Below, piece after piece: positions 52,401-63,405 of a stretch of 64,000 bases of DNA (its first letter is position 1; the number at the start of each line of letters is the position of its first letter). The notes under the pieces were generated by a model, which was given only the letters and a program-made list of their open reading frames with translations, had not been told where the DNA came from and searched no databases. The translations under genes and the position numbers were made by a program. This stretch comes from Brevipalpus yothersi (Eukaryota > Arthropoda > Arachnida > Trombidiformes > Tenuipalpidae), in assembly GCA_003956705.1 (NCBI GenBank), contig QZCP01000255.1:1-64000 (forward strand), written 5' to 3'.

Positions 52401-53352
52401 ATATAGACCAAATTGATCCACTTTTTGGCTCAATTGACCAAATTGAGAGGCTAAGTTGGGTGAGAAAGTACCTCCTGTTGGTGATATTGGCTGGTTTCCT
52501 TGATCATAGGATGAATATTGACTCGAACCACTCAACGAAATTAGATTTTTTCCATTAACTGAAATTTGTCCACTTTCTGATTTGAATTCGATCCTTTTGC
52601 GTGGTGGACTTTCGAATACAATATTTCCATCTTCTACTCTCACACGAGGTCTGAAAATTTTTGTGATTGATTTTATTGAGAGAAAACAATTAGTCTAATG
52701 AAAATCTAAAATGGAGGCACAACGATCGTCGAAACTCATCAAAATGAGAATGCTTAATCATATTATGATAAAAGAATTTCACTATAGAAGCTACATGTGT
52801 ATACAGGTGAGTGAAGAGTGTCCTTTCCTATTCAAACTTTCTAACATTTAAAGACCTTGTACATTAGATATACTGGTCAAGTAGAAAGTTTCATATTTCC
52901 TCTGTTTTAAGGTATCCTAAAACATGCCAATAGTATTGGATGTATCCATTCCTCCTTTTCCTATCATCTTATGACCTAACACGGTTAATTTTCTAACTGA
53001 CGATTAGATTTATAACTATCAAAATGTACCGGAAACTAGCCTAAGGAGCAAGTTACAATCGGCAAAAAAACTAGTAAACTAAAAGAGTTTTCCACAGAGG
53101 ACAATTTCTGAATTTCATTATTTTATTTATTGTTCTAGGATTATTTTCCGTGATCTGAAGAGATCAAAAAAGACTAACCTAGCTAAGAACAGAAATTGAT
53201 TAATATCTTCACTCAGAATAAACTCAACAATTGAATATCAGCTTATTTTCCAAATATACTTACTGGTCATCATATGGACTTCCTGTGGCTTGATAATTCC
53301 CAATAAGAAATGAAAGTAGCAGTATAACTGTTGCACAAGATATCGGAGACAT
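40486..53352 (-). CDS. CUBN: Cubilin, 8 EGF and 27 CUB domains (about 3,837 aa)
   Basis: Ten coding exons: 53352-53264, 52650-52263, 52196-51704, 51603-45680, 45461-44711, 44647-44231, 44149-43937, 43868-40843, 40771-40660 and 40586-40486. They total 11,514 nt with all phases consistent. Exon 1 is a signal peptide (MSPISCATVILLLSFLIGNY). An N-terminal segment with heptad-like spacing follows (VDQFGLYLANLSQIANRARRL). I count eight EGF modules (about residues 163-520, several calcium-binding type with DxNEC) and then 27 CUB domains to the end. This is the same count and order as vertebrate cubilin. There is no transmembrane segment, as expected for a peripheral receptor held by amnionless. Known role: endocytic uptake of proteins by absorptive cells; nephrocytes or gut are likely sites in an arthropod. 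The last exon adds a short tail ending PPLET. Confidence 0.95.
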
Positions 53353-53933
53353 TTTTTTCTTTTAATTTTTAATTGGAGAAGCAGCAAATTCACAAAAAAA
53401 TATATGAATATTATTATTGATTAACTCTTGATACTCTAAAATTCCAGGTCTAACGGACAATACATTGAAAGGAACGAGCAGAGCTTAATAATAAGCTGTA
53501 CATTGATCATGGTTAACACACCATGGTTTGGAGGAAAACAAGAGAATTACAATAGTAAATGGAAAATTTTTTCACATAAGAACAAAGAATTTTTTTCTGC
53601 TTCAATTCGTTAATGGACTGTCAAGTTGCCTCAATTAACGCCTCTCTGGTACCAGGCTGGCGATCAGCTCTAAACATCCGAAAGACCCGAACATGGCCAA
53701 ATTGTGATCCATATTTTAGCCAGTCAAGGGGTGGATTTTCTCTTTTTTCCGTCGAATTTGGAGGGTTTTCTCTTGAAGGACAAATTGTATCATTATTCAC
53801 ACTGCACAGCATGGTGCTACATCAATATTCTCTCCATCCATGTCTTCATGTGACATGAATCGGGTATCAGTGAAATGTAAAACTTCAATCTTCATATCTA
53901 CAATTAATCATTATTATGATTATTATACACCAT
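53353..53933. other. Intergenic upstream of cubilin
   Basis: Presumed cubilin promoter region. Frames of 60-80 codons on both strands at 53613-53858 carry no motif that I recognise. Confidence 0.4.
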
Positions 53934-54170
53934 TCAGCCAGAAACAACATCGTAATGTCTTTTGATCTCGATCATACAGAATTGGCAATACCATTTGATG
54001 GTTCCATTTGAAGATTCCAAAGTTTCGTATTGACTTTTGTCCAATCCAGCACAAATGAGACAATATACACATCCACATCGTTCACACACAAGTATAATGT
54101 CCTCATTAAAAATACCAAGGAACGTTTTCTCACAAATACCACACTGATTGTGAGATTGTCCACTTCCCAT
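53934..54170 (-). CDS. Tiny PHD-like zinc finger protein (78 aa)
   Basis: A single open frame from the ATG at 54170 encodes 78 residues that are almost entirely one zinc finger: QCGIC, then LVCERCGCVYCLICAGL, then KWYCQFC near the C-terminus. The order and spacing match a PHD finger (C4HC3), but the histidine of the usual WxH/YxH position is Cys. There is no other domain. PHD fingers usually read histone tails within larger proteins. A stand-alone finger may be a fragment, a transposon-derived domain, or an exon of a gene whose other exons I cannot find. Confidence 0.5.
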   Translation of the reverse strand: MGSGQSHNQCGICEKTFLGIFNEDIILVCERCGCVYCLICAGLDKSQYETLESSNGTIKWYCQFCMIEIKRHYDVVSG

Positions 54171-55855
54171 GATGCAATTTGAATATATTTCAGTGTAAGA
54201 AATTACAATCAATCCAGAAAATTTTAACGCTTCAATTCGAACCTCCAGTCCAATTCCAGTCCAATTCCAATCGAAATTATTTCATTCAGGAATGAGCTTA
54301 TGATCACAGAGAAAATTCAATTGAAAGACTCATAAAAACAATTATCACTCTCTCTGACTCTAAATAATTCATTCGTTTATTTGATGTAGGGTACAACGTG
54401 GGACATTATTGAATGAAAAACCATTATCGAAAATATATACACAGATTAGAACACATTAGAACATGTTTCTCTCGAAAAAAAAATCTATAAGTTCGAGATC
54501 GTATTCGAATCAAGATGTCACTGCTATTCATCCTATCAGATATATCCACATAACAGTACACGCATATGTGTATATAAGTGTATCATCGTCTTCCTTGATG
54601 CTCGAAACATTTCAAGAGACATGTCGATCTCAATTTTTGCGAAAAATATTTTATTGATAAAAATTATTTAATTCGAGGGGAGATCTTATGTTACAGGATG
54701 CAAGCTTACAATAACAATTTCCATCACAATAGAGGAGCAATATCTTGACTAGTCAAAAGTTTCACACTTCAGTGTAACATAGTTTTCAATATTCTATCGA
54801 GATCGATAGTCTGCAAAATGAAGTGAGTCGATAGTTCGATGCAGAAAGCAAGTACAAGTATAATAAGCTTTTTTGTCAAACTTGTTAAGTTCAATATCAT
54901 ATTCATCGAGTGGATGAAATCAAACTCCTGTTAACGAGATTTTCGAAGCAGAGTTGTGTAGTATATATATGATTCTGGAACCACGATGGCTACCTCAATA
55001 TCTGTACTCCTAGGAATCTCTCTTTCTCTTCGAACTGATCACTTTCCAGTTAGGCCCATCGAAAGCTGTGGCTCACTGTTACAAGATAAGAGATATTTAG
55101 TCAAAGTTCGCTTACTTCTGTTTCGATGAATACTGATTAACTTACCTAGCTAGCATGAATGGAGAGTAAATATCCATCATTATATCATTTGATGATCTTT
55201 ATTAGAACTTTACCGATTATTTGGACACGGTTAAACAAGAGTGGATAATCGAGTAACTCAATAGCAAACTTCGGGTTCCCGGTCAATAATACAAAGTTGA
55301 TAATCATGTGATCTTGGAAAGTGGTGAGTTCACAGTTCTATATATCTTCCTTCAAACCGTTTGCTTCAGCCGTGAAATGGGCTTTATGATAGAAAGTAGC
55401 AAGAGATGATCAATTCGAGTGGTCAATTTCCTGAGGGAGTCCATCTGATGGCATATTCCCAATGTCAAAAGTATAAATGTCACAACAAGACGAAGCGTTT
55501 TGACATTTACTTCGAACCTTGGAGCAAATATCTAGAAAGACAATTCATATACATGTCTCTCTCTCTCAGAGCAACATCCTAGTAAGACATTAACACAGAC
55601 TAATGTCCGTAGCTCTTCATGTAAGCTATATTGTCATATCGTTTTGAGACTCAATTCCAACTGATATTATAGCCGAGCCCAGATTCGATTCTTATTCGAT
55701 TTTATATTACAGATAAAAGTGTAAATGCTGATATAGTTGGGAAAAATCTTTGTCTGATGGTCCTAATTCGGAATTCATTTTCAATTTTGCAAACAGAATT
55801 GTTTGGATTCCAATCTTTATGGCCCCGATAGATTGGAATATCGGTATTCTATGCA
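54171..55855. other. Intergenic, nothing recognised
   Basis: AT-rich DNA between the PHD-like gene and U2AF2. It may include the U2AF2 3' UTR. No credible frame. Confidence 0.4.
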
Positions 55856-57344
55856 TTAGAATTGTCGTAGATGGTATTTTTGTGGATCTAGAAATGATGT
55901 CACAATAACTCTGTTGTTGTATCTTCTTCCTGTCAGGCTTTGTTGAGCTCTTTGGCTCTCTGGGATTGAAGAAAATTCCACAAATGCCTGATAAAAGAGA
56001 GAAATGATCAGTTGATGAGCCTTTGGAAGAGGAAGAAATATCACACTTACTTTTCCTACCCCAGGTACATCCACTCCTGCGATAGGTCTGGGGATCTCTA
56101 TTGATTTGACAGTTCCAAGTTTAGCACACTCATCTTCAATATCTTTTAGAATATCTTCATATTCCTCATCATCTTTCAGTTCCTCTTCACTGCAGAAGTT
56201 CATGAGACACAGTACTTCTGTTGGCTGACCCAGACCACTTGCCACAGTTTGTAGACCAGGTACTTGAATCTGAACCGGTGCAGCGTAAGCTGCTCCTGGT
56301 TGAGCCAGTGGTCCACTCTTAGCACCAACACTAGCTCTTTGAACGATCAATTTTTTGTCACCAAGCTGCATGCCATTGAGGCCAGCTATCGCTTGATCAG
56401 TGATGTTTATATCTTGATATTCACAGAATGCATAACCTTTACTGAGACCAGTGGCTGAATCCTTGACAAGATTAAATGCTCTCAGATGGCCGAATGTCAT
56501 CAGAAGTTCTGAAAGAGAGTAAGAAGAAGGTAATTCAATATGTTCAAAATTTTTAAGCTATTATGAATACCTTTGACTTGATCCTCATTAAGATAGTTGG
56601 GCAAACCGCCGATGAAAATTTTGTGTGGAGAATCTGCAACAACAGTCGATATGACACCAGGAACAGTTGTTTGGGGAGTCTCAGACATTCCAGGCATCGG
56701 TTGATAATCATGAGGACGTCTAATTTTCAATGATTGACCCTTGAAAGTGATTCCATCGAATGCCATCGCCTTAGTGGTTTCATCAATTGATCGAAACTGA
56801 ATATATAAAGAAATAAATACATTTAAGGAATGAGATGAAAAAGAAATGTTAACAGATTAAACTAGGAATAGAACAGATAGATAAGGAGTAAAGTGAGGAG
56901 AGCTCAATTAACACAATAAACTCTCACCTCTAGGAAAGCAAAATTTTTATCCAAATTAATTTGTGATGCTAGAACTGGATTCCCTTCAGCTTGAGCGAAG
57001 CGACTGTTGTGCATTTGTGAATTAAAAAAATCAATCATCTCCTCTTCCGAACAGCCAAACGGAATATTGCCCACATACAATCGTCTCGCTTGCCTGGTCA
57101 ACGTTGATCCCACAATTGGTAAGGTAGGAAGAGTGGTTGGAATAGTGGCAGGAATTGTGGTACTCGGAACTGTTCCTGGTGTTGCGAACAATGTTGCTGG
57201 TATCTGTCCGGCAGCTTGCATTGCCTTATACTGGTAAGGAGTGATATGTTCAAAGCCCGCTGGTGGTATATCCCAATACTTGGAAGGTTTACGTCGACGC
57301 TTTTCACGCACTTTAGATGCATCTTTACCACCTCTCTTACACAT
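55856..57344 (-). CDS. U2AF2: Splicing factor U2AF large subunit, lacking the RS domain (410 aa)
   Basis: Four exons: 57344-56928, 56796-56571, 56508-56051 and 55987-55856, total 1,233 nt. After a short basic start (MCKRGGKDASK, REKRRRK) comes the U2AF1-binding motif KYWDIPPAGFEHITPYQYKAM. Then RRM1 (RRLYVGNIPFG, KNFAFLEFRS), RRM2 (HKIFIGGLPNYL, KGYAFCEY, GDKKLIVQRASVGAK) and the C-terminal UHM (GKAFVEFSSIPESQRA, LTGRRYNNRVIVT). Role: binds the polypyrimidine tract and recruits U2 snRNP. The N-terminal Arg-Ser domain present in animal U2AF65/U2AF50 is absent. No upstream exon encoding it is visible, and the frame starts directly before the W-motif. The UHM RXF motif reads RRY. It is divergent from the eL30 locus, 164 bp from the nearest upstream ATG. 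Confidence 0.93.
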
Positions 57345-57508
57345 TGTCAATAAAATTGATGAATCCAAGATTCAAATTGTGCCAAATAATTAAATTAAAT
57401 TCTCATACAAAAATCAAATCAACACAAACACGAAGCAATTCAAATGATCAAAGTGTAAACATTACGCATTCGCAAAAATTTTTCCATCAAAAAAATGTGT
57501 ATTCAAAA

Positions 57509-57884
57509 ATGGCGCCTCTTCACAGAGGACGCTGTTGTACCGGAAACGGAAATACTGACTACATATGCGGCTTTAATGTGTTGATGCATGTAAGTTGAAT
57601 GTGAAGAAAAGTTTTATCATTTTTCACTTGACTTAATTAAATGTTGTTGATTGTTTTTTGACAATTAATTTTGATCACAATTCACTTTGTGTGACAGCTA
57701 AGCTGTGGTATAGTAGCGGGTGCTTTACATTTGCTGGGTAAGTAGGGATGCGGTTTGGGTTGGAGATGTTGTTGAATTGTTTTTTGAGCATGATAGGAGA
57801 TTGCTCATAATTTGCCTTTCTCTCTTGTTTTTGTGTGCAGTTTTCTCTCATTTTTTGGTGGTCGGTAACAATTGGGAAAAGTAA
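57509..57884 (+). CDS. Spliced 54-aa microprotein ORF overlapping the eL30 leader
   Basis: Three exons: 57509-57589, 57698-57737 and 57841-57884, with introns of 108 and 103 bp, canonical GTAAGT donors, and GACAG and GCAG acceptors. They join into an uninterrupted 54-residue frame. It starts in a strong Kozak context (A at -3, G at +4) with MAPLHRGRCCTGNGNTDY, passes through a hydrophobic segment (NVLMHLSCGIVAGALHLLG then SHFLVV), and ends GNNWEK. The stop is six nucleotides before the eL30 ATG. It could be a real small membrane protein sharing a locus with eL30, or a chance upstream ORF in the spliced eL30 leader. I do not recognise the sequence. Confidence 0.5.
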
Positions 57885-57890
57885 TCGAAG

Positions 57891-58232
57891 ATGTCTTCAG
57901 CAACAGATAAGAAATCCAAAAAGGCAATGGAGAGTATTAACTCTGTGTTGGCCTTAGTGATGAAGAGTGGAAAATATTCAATGGGCTATAAGCAAACCTT
58001 GAAAACACTGAGGTCTGGTAAAGCGAAATTGGTTATAATTGCCAATAATACACCATCATTAAGAAAAAGTCTTATCGAATATTACGCTATGCTGGCCAAG
58101 TGTGGTGTACATCATTATTCCGGTAACAATATTGAACTTGGTACCGCTTGTGGAAAATATTTTCGAGTTGGTGCCTTAAGCATAACAGATCCTGGAGATT
58201 CGGATTTAATTAAAAATATGCCCGCTGAATGA
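57891..58232 (+). CDS. RPL30: Large-subunit ribosomal protein eL30
   Basis: An intact 113-residue frame without introns after the ATG. Family signatures are SINSVLALVMKSGKYSMGYK, KAKLVIIANNTPSLRKS, EYYAMLAKCGVHHYSGNN and LGTACGKYFRVGALSITDPGD. The length is normal for eL30. It is a component of the 60S subunit. The intron ending at 57840 has a pyrimidine-rich tail (CCTTTCTCTCTTG) that could also hold a TOP-type transcription start, as is usual for ribosomal protein genes. AATAAA at 58320-58325 marks the 3' end. Confidence 0.98.
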   Translation: MSSATDKKSKKAMESINSVLALVMKSGKYSMGYKQTLKTLRSGKAKLVIIANNTPSLRKSLIEYYAMLAKCGVHHYSGNNIELGTACGKYFRVGALSITDPGDSDLIKNMPAE

Positions 58233-58319
58233 AAAGAATTAAAGTAGTTAGTATTTAAAATTTAAATATCACTCTACTGCATTCTCTTTTTCTCATTTTT
58301 CTCTCTGTTAATGCGAAAA

Positions 58320-58325
58320 AATAAA
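58320..58325 (+). terminator. Poly(A) signal AATAAA of eL30
   Basis: AATAAA lies about 90 nt after the eL30 stop codon. Confidence 0.7.
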
Positions 58326-58552
58326 ACTTTTCCCACTGATCACAACCAATCTCCTCACTCCATCACGTCTCATTATCATCATGAAATTTCAACTACATTC
58401 TGTAGTACATTCTGCACCAGAATCTGTAACAGAATTTCTGATGATAATGTTCCATGAGATGGCGGCTCAAGTATCATGAAAAATTCGAAAAATTCAAGTA
58501 TCTTTCGGAAGTGGCTGAAAATCGAGAAGCGACATGGTTGTTCAAGTGAGAC

Positions 58553-58555
<3 letters not shown>

Positions 58556-58598
<43 letters not shown>

Positions 58599-58631
58599 AG
58601 AGAGAGTAAGAGTAAGAGAGAGAGTGAGAGT
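58556..58631. repeat. (GA)n microsatellite
   Basis: About 20 uninterrupted AG units to 58596, followed by interrupted GAGTAAG units to about 58631. Confidence 0.9.
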
Positions 58632-60156
58632 GGTTAAGAAAAACCGCTACAATTTAACCACTCCTCTGTGACAACTTCGGACCATCTTCTCTACAATCAG
58701 TACTTCTCTTGTGGTGTCCACGAATAAGTGAGTGTGTGTGTGTGTGAATATATATGATCACATATACTGATAGACTTATAAAAATCGAACATCAAATCGA
58801 TATATTTACCCGCCCATGTAAGCGCGTTTTTCCCCATAATTACTACAACCACAATTATCCGGTGTCTGTGTGGGGGTACATCATTGGACATTTGATATAT
58901 ATACATATATTATACACAACATTTTTTCCGTCATTTCATTGATTGATTTTGTGTGTGTATGTTCTCTTTCCACGAATTGTAATTTTACCGTTATAAAATA
59001 TTCTCCACTCACACACGTGCGTATTTCGGTTTATACGAAAAATATCGAAGTATCAAGGAATCCATCCCTAGTGTATGTTCTAAAGAATTCGGGTGCCAAA
59101 CAAATTCGATAATCGTAGCAACATTTTTTATCATCTAATGAAATATAAGATATGAACATTTGACAAAAATAATACCTCAAGTGTATCATCGTGTCTCACT
59201 CTCTCTCTCTCAACCACCATCTCTGAATGGTTATTCAATCGTATCGTGCAACAATCACATTAAATCAGTTCTCTCTGTGTCTTGATTAGTGTGTATGTGT
59301 GTGTGTGTATATTCGTGAAGGTGACTTGGATTCCCAGAATCTTATCTCTCTCAACCCACAGACACACACACATTCATACATATTCCCTTTGCTCTTCTTT
59401 TGGTGTGCCTCTCGAGTGTGAGCATTGTGAAGAGACACAGTTAAATACGATCACGATACATATATTTATATACACCACCACCAACTAGTACAATTATCAT
59501 CAGTGAAAATCCAATTTGTAGTCATCCCAGAGGATTTTACAACCTTTTTTTCCCTCCCTAGTGATTGATATATATATACTCTCTGACTAACAGACACACA
59601 CACATTTATATTCACAATCAACTTGACATAATTTTTTTGTGTATTCTCTGGTTTCGTGTATTGTACTCTCTTGTTGGCTTTCGAACAACAGCGATTGTCT
59701 TCAATTGACAAAAAAAAGATTATCTATCAACATCAACACATAGACAGAACAGACACACATTTACAGATAGATATACTGAAAACTGATTAAACAGTTAAGT
59801 GTACAAAAATCAACCAGATTGATACGAAGTTGATTATATATGTCTCTGTATGTGTCTACCTTATCTTTCTCTACTCTATGTGTTTGATGTGTATATCTGG
59901 GTGTTTGATAAGAGAAAGAGAGAAAAAGAGAGTAGAAAGAAAAGAAGCCCATTCGTCTTGCCATATTTTAGTTCATAAGATAATTGATTGATTTAATCAT
60001 TCAAGTTCGACAGTTTTCCATCCATCCATCCAATCAATTGTCTTCTTCTTCTTCTTCATCGCCACCAACATCAACTAATCTCGTTCATACACCTCGCTTG
60101 TCTATCTCTCTTGTCCTGTGTGTGTATCTCTTTCTTTCTCTCTCTCTCATCGTTGA

Positions 60157-60180
60157 TCATCATCATCATCATCATCATCA
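60157..60180. repeat. (ATC)n microsatellite
   Basis: Eight or so ATC units in the probable elongase leader. Confidence 0.8.
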
Positions 60181-60618
60181 ATTAGTGGATTCGAAACGTA
60201 ATCAAAACCTCAATCAATCGCCATCGTTTCTTCTTTTTTTTCCATAACATATAGCCACACCACACACAAGTACCACTATTCTTCGCTGCAACTAGGTTAT
60301 CCATTGTATTTCCACTACTACTACTATTACCATTACTACTATCCAACTCGATCATCATTATACACATTGAAAATACTCTCTCTTCCTCACATCATCATAA
60401 ATTCATTTTGCTTTAGCCTTTTCGTTGGGAGTTTTCTCTCTCTCTTCCTCTTCGCTCTCCGCTGCACGGTTAACGAATTAATTTTTCAAAGTAGTAAATT
60501 TCATCAATTTTGCTGGTGAATTGTACACCATCCTCATCACCATCGCCATCGCCATCATCCCGATTGTCCAACATCATCACCACCAGCACTATAGCAACAT
60601 TATATATATAATTGTCAA

Positions 60619-61632
60619 ATGGTTAATTCGACCACACCAAACATGGGTATGCTGGACATTATGACATTTAAGTATCACCAATTAATGGAGCAAGGTGATC
60701 CGCGTGTACAAGGTTTATGGCTGATGGACAGTCCATTTCCAACAATGGCCATATGTTTATCATATGTATACTTTTTTACCGTACTTGGTCCGAGAATTAT
60801 GGAAAATCGTAAGCCATTGGAAATTCGTAAATTAATGATCGCTTACAATTTCTTTATGGTTTTGTGTAGTGTAATCTTTGTTTATTACGATCTTCGTTAC
60901 CATTGGTTGAATGGTGCTTCACTTACCTGTGATCCGGTTGATTATTCAAATTCACCGGCTGCAATGATTACTATGTATAATTCATACTTTTATTTTATCA
61001 TGAAATTCATCGAATTTTTTGACACTTTGTTCTTTCTGTTACGCAAAAAATTTACTCACATCACTCGTCTCCACCTAATTCATCATGGCATAATGCCGTT
61101 CAGTGTTTGGTGGGGAATGAAATTTGTGCCTGGTGGACATGCAACTTTTTTCGGTTTTGCTAATTCAATTGTCCATATTGTGATGTACATTTATTTTGGC
61201 CTATCAGCTGTTGGACCATCTATACACAAGTATTTATGGTGGAAAAAGTATCTAACCGCTTTTCAATTGGTTCAATTTATCGCTATAATGGCTCACTCGT
61301 TCCAATTGTTTTTCCGAGATTGCAATTTTCCCAAGCTATTCGGCGCTTGGATTGGTCTACATGGTGTACTATTTTGGTTTTTGTTCACCGATTTCTACAA
61401 GAAGACCTACATAAAGCCATCTGTGTCATCCGCCAAGTCTAAAGCAAATTCAAATTCTTCGATTGCCTCATTTGCTTCCGCTCTATTTTCCACATGCAAG
61501 CCATCCTTACACTCTCAATTGCATGATAATAACAAACTCTCCTCTAATGGTAACGGCAATGGTTTGGCAACCAATGGAAAGGTGATAAATGGCAATAGTT
61601 TTCTAGCTAAATTGGCCAAAAAAGTGGATTGA
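60619..61632 (+). CDS. Very-long-chain fatty acid elongase (ELOVL1/7-like), 337 aa
   Basis: An intact intronless frame. ELO-family motifs are KFIEFFDTLFFLLRKK, the catalytic histidine box HLIHH, then the NSIVHIVMYIYFG motif and TAFQLVQF. Seven or so membrane segments are visible. The C-terminus ends KKVD, a KKxx endoplasmic reticulum retrieval signal. A low-complexity Ser/Asn/Gly linker (about residues 273-322) precedes it. Role: condensation of malonyl-CoA with long-chain acyl-CoA in the ER, first step of elongation. Motifs fit the ELOVL1/7 clade better than the ELOVL3/6 clade (inference). ATG 60619 is the first in frame and lies at the expected N-terminus. Confidence 0.95.
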   Translation: MVNSTTPNMGMLDIMTFKYHQLMEQGDPRVQGLWLMDSPFPTMAICLSYVYFFTVLGPRIMENRKPLEIRKLMIAYNFFMVLCSVIFVYYDLRYHWLNGASLTCDPVDYSNSPAAMITMYNSYFYFIMKFIEFFDTLFFLLRKKFTHITRLHLIHHGIMPFSVWWGMKFVPGGHATFFGFANSIVHIVMYIYFGLSAVGPSIHKYLWWKKYLTAFQLVQFIAIMAHSFQLFFRDCNFPKLFGAWIGLHGVLFWFLFTDFYKKTYIKPSVSSAKSKANSNSSIASFASALFSTCKPSLHSQLHDNNKLSSNGNGNGLATNGKVINGNSFLAKLAKKVD

Positions 61633-63335
61633 CACCAGTGATTACCCCGAAAGAAGAAAAAAATGGAATGCTTCACTCTAGAGCAATATTTAACTTTCTC
61701 TCTCTCTCTCACTTCTAAAATTGGTGTGAAAAGAATTTTTCTCCTCTCTCTCTCTCTTCTCTCTTGATCCCATGATCCTAACTCTTTTCCTTTCCTTCCT
61801 CTCAATTTCCTTTTCTTTTCGATAAACTCATGCTTTCGAATGTTTTCCGAGAGAGAAAAATAGATTTGATGAACAATTTGAATTTTTCAGCACACAATAT
61901 TCAATACCAAATTCGATATTGTTCAAACAAATTCTTTTTCCTCTCTTCCCTTCCTAATCTTTCTCTCTCTCTCTCTCTATTCTCTTTCGCGCCACGAATC
62001 AGCCAATCCAAGGATTTGTATTTATAATCTCAAAATTTTTTGTACATTCAATGTTTACACCTTTTTCTTCTCCTATGGTGGTCAATCATCATCATTGATA
62101 ATATGTTCGGACAATGATCAATGCTGAACCGAGTAACTTCTATCACTCCTTCTCTATCGTTCTTATATTGCTTCCGATTTTTCTTCCACATTTTTTCTCT
62201 CTCTTCTCCTCTCATCCTGCGTCCCTCTCTCATCGTCTTCTCTCTTCTTCTTCCTTCTCAAGCCTGATCTCTCTCTCTCTTTTTCTCTCTCTACACACAC
62301 ATACACAAACACACACACATGTAAGCGTGAATTTGTTTGCATCTGATAAAATTTGTTGTTACAGAACGAGGCTGTGTAAAAAAAATGAAAAATTTTCAGT
62401 CTTAAATAAATGCAGTTTCTTCCTCTGGATATACACCTGGGAGAGAGTCTCCATGTGACTCTTGAACATACCTTTAATAATGTGAGGAATGTTAGCAAAG
62501 TTTTTTTTTCTCCTTCTTATCTGGTACTCGCCTCCATCTTCAGTGCCAATCAAACTTTCGACTTTCGATGTTGAACAAGTTATCCTCTTGAAGATGTGCT
62601 CAACGTTTATCACTTCTCCATCATTCTTCAGGCTCAAACTCTTTTCCATCTTCACTCTCTCTTCTCTCTCTTCTCTCTCTTCTCTCTTTCTATTTCTTTT
62701 TTGCTCTCTCTTCAGTCAATAGTAACCCAAAATTTGCTCAGCCCAAGGGATTTGGATGCAAACAAAGATATGATCAAGATGCTGGCAACTCTAACAAAAT
62801 ATTGAGGAAGCCATCAGGAATCATCATCCATTCGGACGATATCAGGCAGTATCGAATGATGTATGATGATCGATTTATAAGTCAAGGGAACGTTACCGAT
62901 CCAATTTTCTATCTTGTTTCCCACACACATTCTGAATACTCAGCTTCCCAAAAATCTTGTTCATCTCCTCCTGGCTTGACCTTTGGTCAGAACCTTCATT
63001 TGACGTGATACATATACAGTAGCAAGAAATAGACAGTCGAGAGAGAGAAAGAGAGAGAGAGAGAGCGTCTCATATTTTTCTTGCTTCTGCTCCTCTTCAT
63101 CTTTTTCTTCTTCTCCTCCTCATCCTGGTCTCTCTCCATACTACTTTACATCTTCCTCTTCGTCAGGTGTATGATGATCGATGCGGTATTTTCTACTCTC
63201 GATCTAACATCATTATTTCCATTTTCACTTTCTCTTCATCTAATGGTAATTGAGGATCGAGCAAAATATTTATGATTCAAGTCGAAATATTCAGCATGCT
63301 AGTTTATCCTACACTTTTTGGTTAGCTCACTTCGT

Positions 63336-63405
<70 letters not shown>

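Larger units (their letters stand above)
58233..60618. other. Intergenic / elongase leader, microsatellite-rich
   Basis: This region is full of simple repeats: GA tracts, TG/CA tracts near 58733 and 59291, and an ATC run near 60157-60180. The last kilobase before the elongase ATG is pyrimidine- and CAT-rich and may be a long 5' UTR. No coding frame is supported. Confidence 0.5.

Noticed and set aside
53613..53858. Overlapping plus and minus frames of 63-81 codons near the cubilin promoter
   Set aside because: Neither has a recognised motif or splice context. The minus-strand one ends ADRQPGTREALIEAT, which I could not place in any family.
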